NCBI GenBank assembly: GCA_045642445.1
Contig: JAZUIX010000043.1
Location: 1 to 30,149 of the forward strand
DNA: 30,149 bases
Reading direction: 5' to 3'
From: Colimorpha sp045642445
GTDB taxonomy: Bacteria; Bacteroidota; Bacteroidia; Bacteroidales; P3
Position 1 is the first letter of the stretch. Every line of letters starts with the position of its first letter. The notes under the pieces were generated by a model that did not search any database, was not told the DNA's origin, and saw only the letters and a list, made by a program, of their open reading frames with translations. A program made the position numbers and the translations under genes. This document shows positions 15,646 to 24,804 of the stretch, piece after piece.

Positions 15646-16755
15646 ATGTATCTGACAAATATCAAACTGAGCAATTTCAAAACCTACGCCGACCTCGACG
15701 TGGATTTCTGCTCCAATGTCAACTGTTTGGTTGGCAACAATGGGGTAGGGAAGACCAATTTGTTGGATGCCATATACTATCTGTCTTTCTGCAAGAGCTT
15801 TTTCAACCCCATCGACGGTATGAATATCCGCCAGGGCGAAGAGTTCTTTGCCATCCACGGCAACTATGCTTTTGACAACGAGAACGTCATGGTGTCGTGT
15901 ATTCAAAAGAAAGGACAACCCAAACAGATGCGCTGGTGCAAAAAAGCCTACAAGGCTTTGGGCGAACACATCGGACGCCTGCCCCTCGTAATCATCTCTC
16001 CCAACGACCAAAACATCATACAGGGAGGCAGCGATGGCCGTCGCAAATTTATAGACGGAGTTATCTCGCAAGCCGACAAAAACTACCTCAACCACCTCCT
16101 GCAGTATCAGAAAGCCATAGATCAACGCAACCGCCTCCTCAAGCAGTTCTACGAAGAACGCCAATGGGACGAGGCCTCCATTTCGATATGGGACGAGCAA
16201 CTGGTGCGTTATGGCGAGATGCTCTACCAATGTCGCATGGATTTTCTGAAAGACTTTCTGCCCCTGTTTGATGAGTATTTCTCTTGGATATCCAATAGTG
16301 CCGAACATGCCTCGGTGAACTATATCACTCGTGCCGAAGTGCCTCTCGCACAGCAACTGCTCGAAGCTCGGCAAGCCGACAAATATGCCCAATACACCAC
16401 CGTGGGGCCTCACAAAGACGACCTCGAGTTGATGATTGGCGATTTCAATGTGAAGAAATTTGGATCGCAAGGACAGCAGAAAACTTTTGTGCTGGCGCTC
16501 AAACTGGCACAATTCGAGTACATCTACCAACGTTGTGGAATGAAGCCCATACTTCTCCTCGACGACATCTTTGACAAATTGGATATGACCCGTGTCACCC
16601 AGTTGGTGCATCTTGTGGGTAGCGACCGTTTCGGTCAGGTGTTCCTCACCGACACCCAACCTGGCCGCATCGAAAACATCTTTGCCGAGATACCCCAAGT
16701 GGAGCATATCATATTCCAAGTTACCAACGGAGTTATTCAAAAAATAAACCAATAG
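15646..16755 (+). CDS. recF: DNA replication and repair protein RecF
   Basis: RecF is an SMC-like ATPase that helps load RecA at gaps. The 369-residue length fits the family. It has Walker A GNNGVGKT (30-37), the SGxGQ-type signature GSQGQQKT, and Walker B PILLLDDIFDKLD. I chose the ATG at 15646 (MYLTNIKLSNFKTY), which fits RecF N-termini. A GTG at 15601 is open in the same frame but would add 15 unrelated residues encoded by the inverted-repeat leader. DciA/DUF721 follows after 2 nt, a pairing known in several phyla. Confidence 0.95.
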   Translation: MYLTNIKLSNFKTYADLDVDFCSNVNCLVGNNGVGKTNLLDAIYYLSFCKSFFNPIDGMNIRQGEEFFAIHGNYAFDNENVMVSCIQKKGQPKQMRWCKKAYKALGEHIGRLPLVIISPNDQNIIQGGSDGRRKFIDGVISQADKNYLNHLLQYQKAIDQRNRLLKQFYEERQWDEASISIWDEQLVRYGEMLYQCRMDFLKDFLPLFDEYFSWISNSAEHASVNYITRAEVPLAQQLLEARQADKYAQYTTVGPHKDDLELMIGDFNVKKFGSQGQQKTFVLALKLAQFEYIYQRCGMKPILLLDDIFDKLDMTRVTQLVHLVGSDRFGQVFLTDTQPGRIENIFAEIPQVEHIIFQVTNGVIQKINQ

Positions 16756-16757
16756 AG

Positions 16758-17048
16758 ATGAGTTACGCCAACGAACATACATTGCAAGACCTCCTCAAAC
16801 GTGCCTATCATCGTTTGGAGATGGATGACACGGTGTGCGAGATAGAGGTCAAGAATGCCTATAATAAGGTTGTTGGCGACCTCATCAGCCGTCTTACCTG
16901 GTCGGTTCGTTTTGCCGAAGGCACCCTCACCGTTACCGTAGCTTCTGCAGCTTTGCGCCAGGAACTGACCTACCGCAAAGATTCGCTCCAAGCAAAAATC
17001 AACGACACCATAGGTCGCAACGCCGTGAAAAAGATAATGTTCTTCTGA
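16758..17048 (+). CDS. dciA: DUF721 protein, DciA-like
   Basis: A 96-residue protein of the DUF721 family. DciA proteins are regarded as ancestral loaders of the replicative helicase DnaB in bacteria without DnaC or DnaI. The sequence shows the compact family fold: YHRLEMDDTVCEIEVKNAYNKVVG, then the SxxxLRQELxYRKDSLQAKIN stretch and a closing basic helix (RNAVKKIMFF). It starts 2 nt after recF, a conserved neighbourhood for this family, so the genes are co-translated. The short length is common in Bacteroidota. The role as helicase loader is from the family, not from this sequence. Confidence 0.85.
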   Translation: MSYANEHTLQDLLKRAYHRLEMDDTVCEIEVKNAYNKVVGDLISRLTWSVRFAEGTLTVTVASAALRQELTYRKDSLQAKINDTIGRNAVKKIMFF

Positions 17049-17052
17049 TTTG

Positions 17053-17101
17053 TGAAATGTGATAAGTGAAATGTGAATTGTGAAATGTGAAATGTGAATT
17101 G
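17053..17101. repeat. Tandem heptamer GTGAAAT x7
   Basis: Seven 7-bp units between dciA and the ABC transporter gene: GTGAAAT four times, GTGATAA once and GTGAATT twice. The unit is the same family as that after rho (3221-3300). Confidence 0.9.
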
Positions 17102-17131
17102 CAATTAAAATTTTAAAACTATAAACTCATA

Positions 17132-18769
17132 ATGAAGCCACTGCTCAAAGCACTCGATATGATCCGCCTCTGCGACCCGAAGTCGTTCTGGCTCCGCATC
17201 GTGTATATCGTTGTGCAGAGTGTGCTGCCGTTGATTAATCTGTATGTCCTCAAACTGATTGTCGATGGTGTTACCACAGGTGGCGATATTTACCTTTGGG
17301 GTATTCGTTGCGATAATTTCTATTACCTCATCGGCATTTTCTGCGGCATCTTTCTTTTGAATAGGGTTGTCTCAATCCTCAATGGTGTCAACAACGACAT
17401 ACTCTCACAACGTCTCATCGACTACCTCAGCGACCGTATGCAGCACCAATCCACCGAGTTGGATATGGCGTATTTCGACAATCCCGCCTACCACGACACC
17501 TACCATCGTGCGCAACAGGAGGCCTCTTTCCGTCCTTTGCAGGTGCTCAACGGCTTCATGGGGTTGATAAGTGCCGTAATATCCATTGCGGGTGTCATCG
17601 TTATGCTGGCTGCTGCCTCTTGGCAAATCATCGTGGTGATGGTGGTAGCGGTCATACCCACATTCGTTGTGCGTATCATCAAGTCGCGCCAAGTGTATGC
17701 CTTCCGTCGCAACAACACGCAGAACTATCGTCGCACAGGCTATTATTCCTCTCTGCTTGGCGGTCGTGATTTTGCCAAAGAGATGCGCACCTTCGGCCTT
17801 GCCCCTTATTTCCGCAAACTCTTTGTCGATATTCGCAGTCGTTTGGTGGATAATCTGTTGCATATCTCTCGTCGTTTGGCTCTTTACGACACCATCTGTG
17901 CCATCATCGAAACCGCAGCTCTCTTCTTCGTCACACTTTTCCTTATCGCCAGCACCAAGAATGGGGCCATCACCATAGGTTCCTTCGTGATGCTATTTGA
18001 GGCCTTCCGTCGTGGTCAGACCTATCTTACCAACCTTGTGACGAGCATCTCTGGACTTTACGACAACCGCCTCTTTATCGGCAATCTTTTCGAGTTCCTC
18101 GACCTCAAACCCAATATCCTCAATTGCGACAACCCCGTTCCTTTCCCCGAGAAAGTCGAGAGCGTGGAATTTCGCGACATCACTTTCCGATATCCCGATA
18201 TGAAGCACGATGTCCTCAGCCACTACAACCTTACGGCTCGAGCCGGCGAGATAACCATGATTGAGGGTGAGAACGGCTTTGGAAAGACCACATTGCTGAA
18301 ACTGCTTCTGCGACTCTACGATACCAACGAAGGCACCATATTCGTCAATGGTGTCGATGTGAGGCAATACGATGTGTCTCAACTCCGTCGTGGCATTGGT
18401 GCTATCTTTCAGGATTATGTGCGTTTCTATTGCACTGCCGAAGAGAATATTGCCTTTGGCGACATCGATAACTTCGATGCTGACCGTGTGCGTCGTGCTG
18501 CTGAGGATGCTGGCGCCGATACCATCATCGACCGTCTCCCGCAAGGCTACAAGACGCCTCTCGGACGTATGTTCGACCAAGGTGCCGAACTCAGCATGGG
18601 TCAGTGGCAGCGTATAGCCTTTGCCCGCCAACTATACAGCAACGCCCCTGTGCTGGTGTTCGACGAACCCACCGCATGGATGGACATACCTTCGCGTGAC
18701 AAATTTTACCAAACACTCGACAAACTCAAAGCCGACAATAAAGTGATAATATTAATTAAACATATATAA
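17132..18769 (+). CDS. ABC exporter, fused membrane and ATPase domains, lacking the C-terminal end
   Basis: The 545-residue protein has an ABC_membrane domain with about six helices (22-320) and an ATP-binding domain with Walker A GENGFGKT (379-386), Q-loop Q427, signature LSMGQWQ (487-493) and Walker B VLVFDEP (507-513). The H-loop histidine is residue 544 of 545, so the last 40-50 residues that normally follow it are missing. The final codons become AT-rich (ATATTAATTAAACATATATAA) and look like a leader for the next gene, which starts 2 nt later. This suggests a deletion that removed the end of the gene. All key ATP-site motifs remain, so activity is possible. The substrate is unknown. The exporter is probably a half-size homodimer. 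Confidence 0.85.
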   Translation: MKPLLKALDMIRLCDPKSFWLRIVYIVVQSVLPLINLYVLKLIVDGVTTGGDIYLWGIRCDNFYYLIGIFCGIFLLNRVVSILNGVNNDILSQRLIDYLSDRMQHQSTELDMAYFDNPAYHDTYHRAQQEASFRPLQVLNGFMGLISAVISIAGVIVMLAAASWQIIVVMVVAVIPTFVVRIIKSRQVYAFRRNNTQNYRRTGYYSSLLGGRDFAKEMRTFGLAPYFRKLFVDIRSRLVDNLLHISRRLALYDTICAIIETAALFFVTLFLIASTKNGAITIGSFVMLFEAFRRGQTYLTNLVTSISGLYDNRLFIGNLFEFLDLKPNILNCDNPVPFPEKVESVEFRDITFRYPDMKHDVLSHYNLTARAGEITMIEGENGFGKTTLLKLLLRLYDTNEGTIFVNGVDVRQYDVSQLRRGIGAIFQDYVRFYCTAEENIAFGDIDNFDADRVRRAAEDAGADTIIDRLPQGYKTPLGRMFDQGAELSMGQWQRIAFARQLYSNAPVLVFDEPTAWMDIPSRDKFYQTLDKLKADNKVIILIKHI

Positions 18770-18771
18770 CT

Positions 18772-20217
18772 ATGAATTTCATTCTCGAATCTTTTTCTCC
18801 GAAAGAGTATGAGGGCAACCTCATCTTTCTATATGGCAATGATGTGGCCGACCGTAATATCCCCTTGGGAAAGAAAGAACTCGAATACCTCAAGCTTCGT
18901 CGTGAGGCCGACAATCAAAGCATCGTGGCTTTCGACCGCCTGCCTTATCACATGTATATAGTCAATTTCGACAGTGAGAAACCTGCCAACGAGTGCCAGG
19001 AACTTCTCCGTCGTAGTGCCGACAAAATCGTCTCTCTCCTCAATGCCGACAAGCAAAGCACCGTGGCTATCACCGGCGAAGGTGTCATCCCCGAGGAGCT
19101 GGTGGCTTTTGTTGAGGGCATGGTGCTGTCCGACTATAGTTTCGACCGCTACAAGAGCGTGACGCCTAATCATATCGCCACCCTCACCATCGACCGCCGA
19201 TTCCTTTCTGATGAAGAACTTGTGCGCAACGAACGCCTCTGGAACCGTATCTTCTGGTGTCGTGAATGGGTCAACCTGCCCGTGTCCGACTTCAACGCCG
19301 AGGAGTTTGCCTCCGAGTTGGAAGATATTGCCAACGATCTGAATGTCAAATGCACCGTTTTCGACAAGAAGCAGATTGAGTCTCTGCGTATGGGCGGTTT
19401 GATTGCTGTAAACAAGGGCAGTGTCGACGAGCCTCGCTTCGTTGTGCTCGAATACAACCCCGCCGATGCTATCAACAAACAGCCCCTCGCCCTGGTGGGT
19501 AAAGGCATTATGTACGACACTGGCGGCCTCAATATCAAGACTGGCGACTACATGTGCGAGATGAAATCCGACATGGCAGGTGCTGCCACCATGGCCTCTG
19601 TGATTTTTGCAGCAGCCGACAATCATCTGCCCGTGCATATCGTGGCTTTCCTTCCCCTCACCGACAGCCGTCCGGGTTTCAACGCCTATGCTGCTGATGA
19701 TGTGCTCACCATGTATGACGGCACTACCGTCGAAGTGGTCAACACCGATGCCGAAGGCCGTCTCATCCTTGCCGATGCTATCGCCTATGCTGTGGCCAAT
19801 TATCAACCCGAGCTCGTTATCGATGCTGCCACTCTTACAGGTGCGGCTGTTCGTGCTATCGGCACCTTCGGTATCGCAGCCATGCAGCAAAATGCCGACA
19901 ATTATTTCAACCTCCTCAAAATCATGGGCAACCAAGTCTATGAGCGTCTTGCCGAGTTCCCCTTCTGGCATGAATACGACGAGCTTATCAAGTCGAAGAT
20001 TGCCGACATCAAAAACTGCGGCATAGCACAGGCAGGCACCATCTCTGCGGGCAAGTTCCTCGCTCATTTTGCCAAGACCACTCCCTATATCCACCTCGAC
20101 ATAGCCGGTGTGGCCTATTTCTCACAGAAACAGGATTACTATTGCGTGGGTGGCTCGGGCTTTGGTGTGCGTCTGCTCTACGCTTTCCTCCAAACTTACG
20201 ATGTGACCAAGAAATAA
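18772..20217 (+). CDS. pepA: Leucyl aminopeptidase, M17 family
   Basis: A cytoplasmic di-metal exopeptidase that removes N-terminal residues from peptides. In the 481-residue protein all active-site residues are found by spacing against E. coli PepA: metal ligands K244 and D249 in VGKGIMYDTGG, D267 in KSDMAG, D326 and E328 in the family signature NTDAEGRL, and catalytic K256 and R330. The N-terminal macro-like domain (1-170) is less conserved, as usual. It starts 2 nt after the ABC gene stop and is followed by pdxA after 33 nt. Confidence 0.93.
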   Translation: MNFILESFSPKEYEGNLIFLYGNDVADRNIPLGKKELEYLKLRREADNQSIVAFDRLPYHMYIVNFDSEKPANECQELLRRSADKIVSLLNADKQSTVAITGEGVIPEELVAFVEGMVLSDYSFDRYKSVTPNHIATLTIDRRFLSDEELVRNERLWNRIFWCREWVNLPVSDFNAEEFASELEDIANDLNVKCTVFDKKQIESLRMGGLIAVNKGSVDEPRFVVLEYNPADAINKQPLALVGKGIMYDTGGLNIKTGDYMCEMKSDMAGAATMASVIFAAADNHLPVHIVAFLPLTDSRPGFNAYAADDVLTMYDGTTVEVVNTDAEGRLILADAIAYAVANYQPELVIDAATLTGAAVRAIGTFGIAAMQQNADNYFNLLKIMGNQVYERLAEFPFWHEYDELIKSKIADIKNCGIAQAGTISAGKFLAHFAKTTPYIHLDIAGVAYFSQKQDYYCVGGSGFGVRLLYAFLQTYDVTKK

Positions 20218-20250
20218 CAATATATATAAACATTTTTAATTCAACAATTC

Positions 20251-21297
20251 ATGGAAAACGACAAAACCAATCATAACCCTATTCGTGTAGGCATCACACA
20301 AGGCGACATCAACGGTGTCGGCTATGAGGTCATCCTCAAAACTTTCAGCGACAGCCGTATGTTCGACATCTGCACCCCCATTCTTTACGGTTCCACCAAG
20401 GTGGGCACTTATCACAAGAATCTCCTCGTCATGCACCAAGACCTTGTCTTCAACGGTATCCACGATGCTTCCGAGGCGGGTGGTCGCAAGTTTAATGTCG
20501 TCAATATCGTCAACGATGAGGTGAAAATCGACATCGGAAAATCCACCGAGGTGGCAGGTGCCCAGTCGCGTCTCTCGCTCAACATGGCTTGCAACGACCT
20601 CAAAAACGGCCTTATCGACGTCCTCGTAACAGCCCCTATCAACAAGAAGAACATCCAGGCGCCCGACTTCGACTTTCCCGGCCACACCGAGTTCCTCTCT
20701 CACCAGTTCGATTGCAGCAGCCTTATGATGATGGTGTGCGACCGTATTCGTATCGGTATCGTTACCAATCACTTGGCTTTGAAAGATGTGCCTAATGCCA
20801 TCACCCACAACCTCCTCTCCGACAAAATCATGCTCATGAACGAGTCGCTCAAACGCGATTTCGGTGTCCCCATGCCCAAGATTGCCGTTCTGGCTCTCGA
20901 CCCCCATGCCGGTGATAACGGCGTGATTGGCAATTTCGACAACACCGTCATCAAGCCCGTCATCGATGAGGCTCAGAACAAGGGCATCCTTGCCTACGGC
21001 CCCTATCCCTCCGACGGTTTCTTCGGTAGCAGCGAGTTCAACAAGTTCGACGGAGTGCTGGCTCTCTACCACGACCAGGGCCTCATCCCCTTCAAGCTGA
21101 TGTCGTTCACCGAGGGTGTCAACTTCACCGCGGGCCTTCCTTACGTCCGCACCTCGCCTGCCCACGGCACCGCTTTCGACATTGCCGGCAAGGACAAAGC
21201 CTCCGAGCAGTCTTTCCGCAGCGCTGTCTATCTCGCCTGCAACATCCTCCGTCATCGTCAGGAGTATGACGAACTTACCGAGAATCCCCTCCAATAA
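20251..21297 (+). CDS. pdxA: 4-hydroxythreonine-4-phosphate dehydrogenase
   Basis: PdxA oxidises 4-phosphohydroxy-threonine in the DXP-dependent pathway to pyridoxal 5'-phosphate. The 348-residue protein opens with VGITQGDINGVGYEVI. The metal-binding histidines H174 (VTNHLAL), H219 (DPHAGDNG) and H274 (YHDQGLIPFK) keep the same spacing (45 and 55) as in E. coli PdxA. The stretch PGHTEFLSHQF (144-154) is also characteristic, and SPAHGTAFDIAGK closes the active site. It lies 24 nt upstream of polA. PLP made through this pathway would feed enzymes such as the threonine aldolase at 3318. Confidence 0.95.
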   Translation: MENDKTNHNPIRVGITQGDINGVGYEVILKTFSDSRMFDICTPILYGSTKVGTYHKNLLVMHQDLVFNGIHDASEAGGRKFNVVNIVNDEVKIDIGKSTEVAGAQSRLSLNMACNDLKNGLIDVLVTAPINKKNIQAPDFDFPGHTEFLSHQFDCSSLMMMVCDRIRIGIVTNHLALKDVPNAITHNLLSDKIMLMNESLKRDFGVPMPKIAVLALDPHAGDNGVIGNFDNTVIKPVIDEAQNKGILAYGPYPSDGFFGSSEFNKFDGVLALYHDQGLIPFKLMSFTEGVNFTAGLPYVRTSPAHGTAFDIAGKDKASEQSFRSAVYLACNILRHRQEYDELTENPLQ

Positions 21298-21321
21298 GTC
21301 TCATCCACGATTTCGACAACA

Positions 21322-23973
21322 ATGAAGAAACTGGTTCTTTTTGACGGAATGGCAATGGTTTACCGAGCCTACTACGCCCTCAATGCTTCAGGACGCACAA
21401 ACTCCAAAGGCATGAACACCTCGGCTGTGCTCGGCTTTACCAACACCCTCTACGACCTTGTCAAGAAACTCAACCCTACGCATCTTGCCGTGGCTTTCGA
21501 CCTTCAAAAACCCACTTTCCGCCACGAGATGTATGCCGAATACAAGGCCAACCGCGAAGCTATGCCCGAAACAATCCAGCAGGCTTTGCCCTACATCCGC
21601 CAAATCATCTCCGCCTTCAACATCCCCATCATCACCTGCGAGGGCTACGAGGCCGACGACGTTATCGGAACCGCCTCGCATTGGGCCGAACAGCAGGGTT
21701 TTGACGAGGTGGTGATGGTCACCCCCGACAAGGATTTCGGACAACTCGTAACCGACCATGTCCGCATCTACCGTTTCGGCCGTATGGGCAAACCCGACCA
21801 GCTTATGGGTGTCGACGAGGTGAAGGAGAAATTCGGCGTGAGCCAATGTTCCCAGGTCATCGACCTCCTCGGCCTTTGGGGCGATGCTTCCGACAATATC
21901 CCCGGTATCCCCGGGGTGGGGGAGAAGACCGCCAAAAAACTCATCGAGCAGTTTGGCTCCATCGAAGCCATGGTGGAACATGTCGACGAAATCAAGAACG
22001 ACAAGATTCGGGGCCTCGTGCAGCAACATGGCGAGCAGGCCATCTTCAGCAAGCAGCTGGCCACCATCGTCCTCGACGCTCCCGTGGAACTCTCCCAGGA
22101 GCTCCTCCTTCGCCGCACCCCCGACTATGCCGCCCTGCAGGCGCTCTTTGCCGAACTCGAATTCCGCAAACTCTCGCAGCGTATCTTTACCGACCTCTCC
22201 ATCTCCAATCCCGATGAGGCCCAGCGTTTTGCTGCCGCCAAACCACGTCCCGCGGCTCCCGCCCCTGCTCCCGAACAGACCTCTCTCTTCGATCAACCCA
22301 CGTTGTTCGACCAACCTGTGGTCGACGAACATCGTTCCACCGAGATCCGCATCCTCGACCATCTGCCCGAAAGCGGCGATGTGGCCATCTTCGTGGCTGG
22401 AGCCACCATCGTGCTGGCTTTCAGTGCCGACGAGGTATATACCTCCCTCGTGGGGAATATCGATACTGCTCGTCTCCGCAGCCTCCTTCAGCAGCCCGAC
22501 TCCCTCAAGCTCTGCTTCGACCTCAAATCTATCAAATATATCCTCCGCGAACTCGACATCGAGCTCTCTGGCGACATCTTCGATGTGCAGCTGGCACACT
22601 ACCTCGCCGACCCAGAGATACGCCACACCCTCGACAGCATCTGCCTCAACATCCTCGGTGTCGAACCCGCCAACGAAAACGAGTCGGCTGCCGTCCTGTG
22701 GCAGCTCTACCCGCTTTTGGCAGCCAAACTCTCCGACGAAGGGCTCAGCCGCCTCTACACCGAGGTCGAACTCCCTCTGGTCGACGTGCTTATAGGCATG
22801 GAGGAGGAGGGGGTGCGCATAGATGTGGATGCCCTCAAAGACTATTCCGCCAAACTCTCCGCCGAGCGCGACATCATCGAGCAGGACATCTACCGCATGG
22901 CGGGCGAACCTTTCAACATTTCCTCGCCGAAACAGCTGGGCGAAGTGCTCTACGACAAGCTCAAAATCACCGACAAGCCCCCCCGCACAGCCACCAAGCA
23001 GTACTCCACCGCCGAGGATGTGCTCCTCAAGCTCAAGGACAAGAACCCCATCATCGAGAAGATTCTCGAATACCGCTCCCTCAACAAGCTCATTGGCACC
23101 TATCTCGACTCTTTCCCCAAGCTCATCAACCCTGTGACCCACAGGCTCCACACCGTATATAATCAAACCGTTACAGCCACAGGGCGCCTCTCTTCGAGCA
23201 ACCCCAACCTGCAGAACATCCCCATACGTTCCGAACGCGGCAAGGAGATACGCCGAGCCTTCGTGGCACGCAACGACGACTATCTGCTCCTCGCTGCCGA
23301 CTACTCCCAAATCGAGCTCCGCATCATCGCCTCCCTGGCCAACGACCGCCACATGATTGAGGCCTTTTCCAACCACTACGACATCCATGCCGCCACGGCT
23401 GCCAAAATCTACAAGATGCCTATCGAGGAGGTTTCCAAAGACTTACGTCGCAACGCCAAGTCGGTCAACTTCGGCATCGTCTACGGCATCAGCGCCTTCG
23501 GCCTCAGCGAACAGCTCGGCATACCTCGCAAGGAGGCGGCAGCCCTCATCGACGAGTATTTCACACAATACCCCGACATCAAAAATTATATCGACGACAA
23601 TATCAACTTCGCCCGCCAGCACGGCTACGCCCAGACACTCCTCGGCCGACGTCGCTATCTGCCCGACATCAACTCGCGCAACGCCTCGGCACGCAGTTTT
23701 GCCGAGCGCAACGCCGTCAATATGCCCATACAGGGCACCTCGGCCGATATGATAAAGATTGCCATGATAAACATCCATAGCGAGATACAACGTCTCGGCC
23801 TCAAATCGCGCATGATTCTCCAGGTGCACGACGAACTTGTGTTCGACTGCTACCGCCCCGAGGAGCAGCAGCTGCGCGACATCGTGCAGAAAGCCATGAT
23901 CGAAGCCCTCCCGCTGAGCATACCCATCGAGGTGGGCATAGACGTGGGCCCCGACTGGCTGACGGCTCATTAA
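21322..23973 (+). CDS. polA: DNA polymerase I with degenerate proofreading domain
   Basis: The 883-residue enzyme has an N-terminal 5' nuclease (1-290; VLFDGMAMVYRAYY, TPDKDFGQLV, WGDASDNIPGIPGVGEKTAKKL) and a C-terminal polymerase domain with motif A LLAADYSQIELRI (656-668), motif B RRNAKSVNFGIVYG (709-722) and motif C LQVHDELVF (833-841). Between them, residues 341-445 occupy the 3'-5' exonuclease position, but the catalytic Asp-x-Glu motif (FDTET-like) is absent, so proofreading is probably lost, as in Taq polymerase. The linker at 300-340 is rich in P and A and holds QTSLF and QPTLF, which look like clamp-binding motifs. It follows pdxA by 24 nt and acts in gap filling and Okazaki fragment processing. 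Confidence 0.96.
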   Translation: MKKLVLFDGMAMVYRAYYALNASGRTNSKGMNTSAVLGFTNTLYDLVKKLNPTHLAVAFDLQKPTFRHEMYAEYKANREAMPETIQQALPYIRQIISAFNIPIITCEGYEADDVIGTASHWAEQQGFDEVVMVTPDKDFGQLVTDHVRIYRFGRMGKPDQLMGVDEVKEKFGVSQCSQVIDLLGLWGDASDNIPGIPGVGEKTAKKLIEQFGSIEAMVEHVDEIKNDKIRGLVQQHGEQAIFSKQLATIVLDAPVELSQELLLRRTPDYAALQALFAELEFRKLSQRIFTDLSISNPDEAQRFAAAKPRPAAPAPAPEQTSLFDQPTLFDQPVVDEHRSTEIRILDHLPESGDVAIFVAGATIVLAFSADEVYTSLVGNIDTARLRSLLQQPDSLKLCFDLKSIKYILRELDIELSGDIFDVQLAHYLADPEIRHTLDSICLNILGVEPANENESAAVLWQLYPLLAAKLSDEGLSRLYTEVELPLVDVLIGMEEEGVRIDVDALKDYSAKLSAERDIIEQDIYRMAGEPFNISSPKQLGEVLYDKLKITDKPPRTATKQYSTAEDVLLKLKDKNPIIEKILEYRSLNKLIGTYLDSFPKLINPVTHRLHTVYNQTVTATGRLSSSNPNLQNIPIRSERGKEIRRAFVARNDDYLLLAADYSQIELRIIASLANDRHMIEAFSNHYDIHAATAAKIYKMPIEEVSKDLRRNAKSVNFGIVYGISAFGLSEQLGIPRKEAAALIDEYFTQYPDIKNYIDDNINFARQHGYAQTLLGRRRYLPDINSRNASARSFAERNAVNMPIQGTSADMIKIAMINIHSEIQRLGLKSRMILQVHDELVFDCYRPEEQQLRDIVQKAMIEALPLSIPIEVGIDVGPDWLTAH

Positions 23974-24008
23974 TTTATTTGAATAACAAAAAATAAGCAA
24001 CGTATACC

Positions 24009-24785
24009 ATGAAAAAAATTCTCATCCTCGTCCTCGCGCTCATTGCCACCTCGGCAACCTTCGCACAGCTCAACGAAAAAGCCGACTTCTCCGATGTGTG
24101 TTCCTCCGGACAAGTGCTTTACTACAAAATCGTCGATGATGGCGAAGTAAACCTCTGGTTCCACAGCCAGTATGCCGACATGCTCGGCGGCTACATCCGC
24201 GTGCCCCGCAGCGTCAAGTATCAGGGCCGCAACTACATCGTCACCGGCGTGGCCGACAACGCCCTGGCCAACTGCATCCGCGTACAAGGCATCGAACTGC
24301 CCAACTCTGTCTACTACATCGGCGACATGGCCTTCTACAAATGCACCGACCTCAGCATCGTCTACCTCCCAAAATCGCTCACCAGCATCGGCTCGCAGGC
24401 CTTTGAAGGTTGCACGGCATTGGTCGACTTCGTCATGCCCCACTCCGTTACCGAGATGGGCGAAGGCGTTTTCCGCAACTGCTCCAATGTGCGCCATTTC
24501 GTTATCTCCCACAGCCTTACCGCCATCCCCGAAGACACCTTCAACGGCTGCTCCTCGGCCACCGACTACATCATCCCCGACCGTATAGCCACCATCGGCT
24601 GCAACGCCTTTGCGGGCAACACCAACCTCCGCAGCATCACCTTCTTTGGCGCCGTTCCCCCCACGCCCGACCCCGAATGTGGCGACGCCTTCAACCGCGA
24701 CATCGTAGCCCTCTACGTAATCAAAGGCTTCGACACCTACAAAGCCTCCACCATCTGGGGCCAATTCACCATCCGCCAGCTCTAA
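24009..24785 (+). CDS. Secreted leucine-rich repeat protein (BspA/LRR_5 type)
   Basis: The 258-residue protein has a signal peptide (residues 1-19, cleaved before the glutamine of TFAQ) and then LRR_5-type repeats of 22-23 residues, for example YYIGDMAFYKCTDLSIVYLP, LTSIGSQAFEGCTALVDFVM and IGCNAFAGNTNLRSITF. Such BspA-like proteins are common at the surface of Bacteroidota and may bind host or microbial surfaces. The repeat run covers about 70-225. There is no C-terminal sorting domain visible. It begins 35 nt after polA with no promoter visible, so may share its transcript. It converges on the DUF4143 ATPase gene with only 19 bp between and no terminator. Confidence 0.85.
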   Translation: MKKILILVLALIATSATFAQLNEKADFSDVCSSGQVLYYKIVDDGEVNLWFHSQYADMLGGYIRVPRSVKYQGRNYIVTGVADNALANCIRVQGIELPNSVYYIGDMAFYKCTDLSIVYLPKSLTSIGSQAFEGCTALVDFVMPHSVTEMGEGVFRNCSNVRHFVISHSLTAIPEDTFNGCSSATDYIIPDRIATIGCNAFAGNTNLRSITFFGAVPPTPDPECGDAFNRDIVALYVIKGFDTYKASTIWGQFTIRQL

Positions 24786-24804
24786 CCAAGACTGTTGGTA
24801 AAAG

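Noticed and set aside
21388..23388. 666-codon open frame antisense to polA
   Set aside because: It overlaps the polymerase gene completely and has the repetitive G, V and E composition expected from reading polA backwards.
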